Origin: CAG-492 sp045643465
Lineage (GTDB): Bacteria; Bacillota; Clostridia; TANB77; CAG-508
DNA length: 64,000 bases
Assembly: GCA_045643465.1 (NCBI GenBank)
Contig: JAZUKV010000021.1
Location: 1-64,000, forward strand
Direction: 5' to 3'
Shown here: positions 61,875 through 64,000 of the stretch, piece after piece
Numbering within the stretch: the stretch's first letter is position 1
Layout of the letters: the number at the start of each line of letters is the position of its first letter
Notes under the pieces: model-generated
Told to the model about the DNA's origin: nothing
Databases searched by the model: none
What the model saw: only the letters and a program-made list of their open reading frames with translations
Program-made: the position numbers and the translations under genes

Positions 61875-62678
61875 ATGAAATATCAGAAATTTGTTCCTGA
61901 AGGTTGGTTTATTGAAAATAAAACAATCAATGGGAATGTATTAGAAAAGGCTATAGAAAATCAAGAAATTTTGGAAGCAAAAGTTATTAAATGTGATGAA
62001 AATTTTAACTTACATGTTCAATTTGATGATAATAAGTTTGGAATTATTAATAGAAATGAAATTGAATTAACAGCTTCTAATATTAATCAAAACTTTAAAG
62101 AAAATATAAGTACAAGTAAAGTAAACAAATATGTACAATTTAAAGTAAAAGGAATTGATGAATCTAATAACTATATACTATCTAGAAAAGATGTAGAGCA
62201 AGAAGCAATGACATGGATTAAAGATGAAGTTCAAGAAGGAAACATATTGAAAGGTATAGTAAAAAGTATACAACCATATGGAGCTTTTATTGAAATAGGT
62301 GGGGGAGTTGTAGGACTTCTTCATATAGAAGATATGTCAATAGCCAGAATAAAGACTCCAAAAGAAAGAATGAGAGTCGGACAAAAGATTAATGTTATGG
62401 TTAAATCCATAGATAAAACACAAGATAAAATAATTTTAACATATAAAGAATTATTAGGTACATGGGAAGATAACATTAAAGGTATTGAAGAAGGAACAAC
62501 TATAGAAGGTAAAGCTAGAGAAACAGAAAAATCTAAAAATGGCATTTTTATAGAGCTTAAACCAAATTTAGTAGGTCTTGCTGAATATAAAGATGGTATT
62601 GAGTATGGACAAAATGTAAATGTATATGTTAAAAAAATAATACCAGAGAAAAAGAAAATTAAATTAATAATTGTATAA
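61875..62678 (+). CDS. S1-domain RNA-binding protein
   Basis: The 267-residue protein holds three S1-like OB folds: a degenerate one (~25-105), a canonical one (~118-195: GNILKGIVKSIQPYGAFIEI, GVVGLLHIEDM, GQKINVMVKSID) and a third (~205-267: GTTIEGKARETEKSKNGIFI). It resembles the short S1 homologs of Firmicutes (RpsA/YpfD-like) that bind mRNA or act in translation. It lies behind the rRNA-modifying genes. AAGGAGA is the ribosome site. Confidence 0.85.
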   Translation: MKYQKFVPEGWFIENKTINGNVLEKAIENQEILEAKVIKCDENFNLHVQFDDNKFGIINRNEIELTASNINQNFKENISTSKVNKYVQFKVKGIDESNNYILSRKDVEQEAMTWIKDEVQEGNILKGIVKSIQPYGAFIEIGGGVVGLLHIEDMSIARIKTPKERMRVGQKINVMVKSIDKTQDKIILTYKELLGTWEDNIKGIEEGTTIEGKARETEKSKNGIFIELKPNLVGLAEYKDGIEYGQNVNVYVKKIIPEKKKIKLIIV

Positions 62679-62701
62679 AAGACTTTTAGGAGGTAATTAA
62701 A

Positions 62702-63640
62702 TTGGTTGAAGATAACGAAATAAAAGCAGTGACATCACCATTCGCAATTAGGGAAGGTGAAATTAAAGTATTTGATGGCAAAGATGGATATGTATCAATG
62801 AATCAAATAGTTCAAAGAATTAATTTAGGACATATTAATGATTTACATTTTAAAGTATTATCATTAGTAAATGAATTTGAATTTATAACTTCTAGACAAT
62901 TATTTCAATTGTTAGAGATTAATGGATTTGACCCAAAGACTCAGGATAAATTAAATGGAAAGTTAGATCAATTAGTTAAAGCTAAGATATTAACAAGATA
63001 TTATTTTAATTCTGATGATGGAAAAGGTATTTATAGAATATATTGCTTAGAAAAAATGGGAAAATATTTGCTTAATTCAAGAGGAGAAGAATGCAAATGG
63101 CAACCAACAGATAATACAAAACCAGTAGCAATGATTAAAAAGAGATTAGCTGGAAATCAAATAATAATAGCTTATTTAAGAAAAGTTAAAGCTTTTGATA
63201 GCTATACACCAAAGCCTGCAATAACAGCTAAAGGATTAGGAAAAACATTTAAAGCAACAGGGGGATGTATTAAATTAAGTAAAAATGAAAAGTCTTTAGA
63301 TTTTATTTTCGAAGTTATAAGAAGAGAAGATGATTGGGAAAAGAAGTTTGTTGATAAAATGAAATTCTTTAAAGATTTTTATGAAAACTTTGTTCCTGGT
63401 GATTCTGGATTTAAAGGAATGCCACAATTAATAATAGTTTGTGAAGATGATAAACATATAGCAGAATGTTTCAAAATAATAGTAATGAATGATTTATTAA
63501 TTAGTAAGATAAAATTATATTATACAACAGATTTAAAGCAAAATGATGAAAGTTTAGGAGAATCATTAGTTGAATTCGTAATGAATGAAGAAACTGGAAA
63601 ATATAAAATGAAAAATACTAAAATTAAATTATTAGATTAA
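62702..63640 (+). CDS. Winged-helix protein, replication-relaxation-like
   Basis: The 312-residue protein has an N-terminal winged helix (~50-125: LVNEFEFITSRQLFQLLEI, LDQLVKAKILTRYYF, GIYRIYCLEKMGKYLL) and a C-terminal alpha/beta part with SLDFIFEVIRR and MPQLIIVCEDDKHI. The pattern recalls the replication-relaxation family found on plasmids and conjugative elements, but the match is tentative. The start is TTG 62702 after AGGAGGT. It overlaps no neighbour and is followed by a strong terminator. A gene on the other strand converges on it. Confidence 0.7.
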   Translation: MVEDNEIKAVTSPFAIREGEIKVFDGKDGYVSMNQIVQRINLGHINDLHFKVLSLVNEFEFITSRQLFQLLEINGFDPKTQDKLNGKLDQLVKAKILTRYYFNSDDGKGIYRIYCLEKMGKYLLNSRGEECKWQPTDNTKPVAMIKKRLAGNQIIIAYLRKVKAFDSYTPKPAITAKGLGKTFKATGGCIKLSKNEKSLDFIFEVIRREDDWEKKFVDKMKFFKDFYENFVPGDSGFKGMPQLIIVCEDDKHIAECFKIIVMNDLLISKIKLYYTTDLKQNDESLGESLVEFVMNEETGKYKMKNTKIKLLD

Positions 63641-63647
63641 TAAAAAA

Positions 63648-63678
63648 ATATCAAGGTTAAAACCTTGATATTTTTTTT
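63648..63678. terminator. Bidirectional terminator
   Basis: ATATCAAGGTT pairs with AACCTTGATAT around a two-base loop, with T runs on both sides for the converging genes. Confidence 0.95.
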
Positions 63679-64000
63679 AATTCTTTTTAGAATTTTTTGA
63701 GTTTGGATTATTTATTATTGCAGTTCCTTCTTCAGGACTTCCGAAAATAGAAGTCTCATTATCTGTTGAACGTATAGGATCTATTTCAAATTCAGTATCA
63801 TCATCTGTAACGAATGTAGGTATAGAATTTTTCTTAGTCTTCTTTTTTTCTTTTTCTACTTCATTGTTTGATATACCATTTGTAAATTTAGCAAAGTTAA
63901 GTTTTATTTTTGATTGCTCTTCTTTATATTTTGAATCTATAAAGTTAAGTTTTCCGGTACCTACAATATTTTTACCACTACCATCACGTATTTTGTAAAT
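63677..64000 (-). CDS. Hypothetical protein, C-terminal part (5' end outside window)
   Basis: On the minus strand an open frame of 107 codons runs from the window edge to a stop at 63677-63679. It reads KIRDGSGKNIVGTGKLNFI, then a Lys-rich stretch (EKEKKKTKKNS), an acidic stretch (TDDDTEFEIDP) and an Asn/Ser/Lys end. This low-complexity tail gives no family. The frame is open across the window edge, has matching codon use and ends at a shared terminator, so it is probably a real gene. Confidence 0.7.
   Translation of the reverse strand: MYKIRDGSGKNIVGTGKLNFIDSKYKEEQSKIKLNFAKFTNGISNNEVEKEKKKTKKNSIPTFVTDDDTEFEIDPIRSTDNETSIFGSPEEGTAIINNPNSKNSKKN

Noticed and set aside
1..64000. CRISPR array, insertion sequence or prophage
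   Set aside because: No regularly spaced repeats, transposase, integrase or phage structural genes were found in the window.

Overview
The window is a very AT-rich, gene-dense bacterial chromosome segment. The standard code applies, with AGGAGG-type ribosome sites, extended -10 boxes of the TGnTATAAT type and many T-tailed terminators. Low GC, Gram-positive surface proteins with sortase-like tails, an rpsF-ssb-rpsR operon, acpS, addB, an orphan pflA and LCP/3D cell-wall proteins point to an anaerobic Clostridia-type Firmicute, plausibly a host-associated one. This assignment is inference; no rRNA is present.

Left part (1-4.7 kb): the end of a metallo-beta-lactamase gene, then tRNA-Leu(CAA). 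The last 21 bases of the tRNA are repeated 179 bp downstream, inside a strongly structured segment that ends in a terminator. An accessory block follows: an 847-aa protein of seven tandem ~100-residue repeats, a small coiled-coil partner and a 77-aa orphan with a three-hairpin leader. A near copy of the tRNA terminator closes the block, so it looks like an island integrated at the tRNA.

4.7-20.9 kb: an FtsX-type ABC transporter with its two-component system, separated by a near-perfect REP-like palindrome; rsgA; small envelope proteins; a three-gene cassette (APH-like kinase, transglutaminase-like protein, Nudix-like protein); a TetR-CPBP operon; two flavodoxin-like proteins; an S66 carboxypeptidase; and a frameshifted XRE regulator.

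20.9-40.4 kb: a 1,624-aa protein with one degenerate and one intact transglutaminase domain, a 1.3-kb-residue thioester/SpaA-type surface protein, a YhaO/YhaN (SbcCD-like) pair, a sortase-anchored repeat protein, an SPFH/zinc-ribbon pair, a WG-repeat protein, acpS, a TatD nuclease and a G5/3D cell-wall protein.

40.5-64 kb: DNA repair and wall editing (OGG-type glycosylase, addB without addA, pgeF, a second S66 peptidase, a family 4 uracil-DNA glycosylase), a GltD-like flavoprotein and an LCP protein. Next is a surface-protein gene broken twice by the same +1 frameshift at the same place in two copies of a 370-bp repeat. Then come leuS and mscL (minus strand), rpsF-ssb-rpsR, pflA (minus), and an operon-like run of a GT-C-like membrane protein, lspA, two pseudouridine synthases, an S1-domain protein and a winged-helix protein. 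The window ends inside a minus-strand gene.

The observations most worth following are the duplicated in-gene frameshift at 50-51 kb, the tRNA-linked structured segment with its island, the kinase/transglutaminase/Nudix cassette, and the paired active/pseudo-transglutaminase protein.
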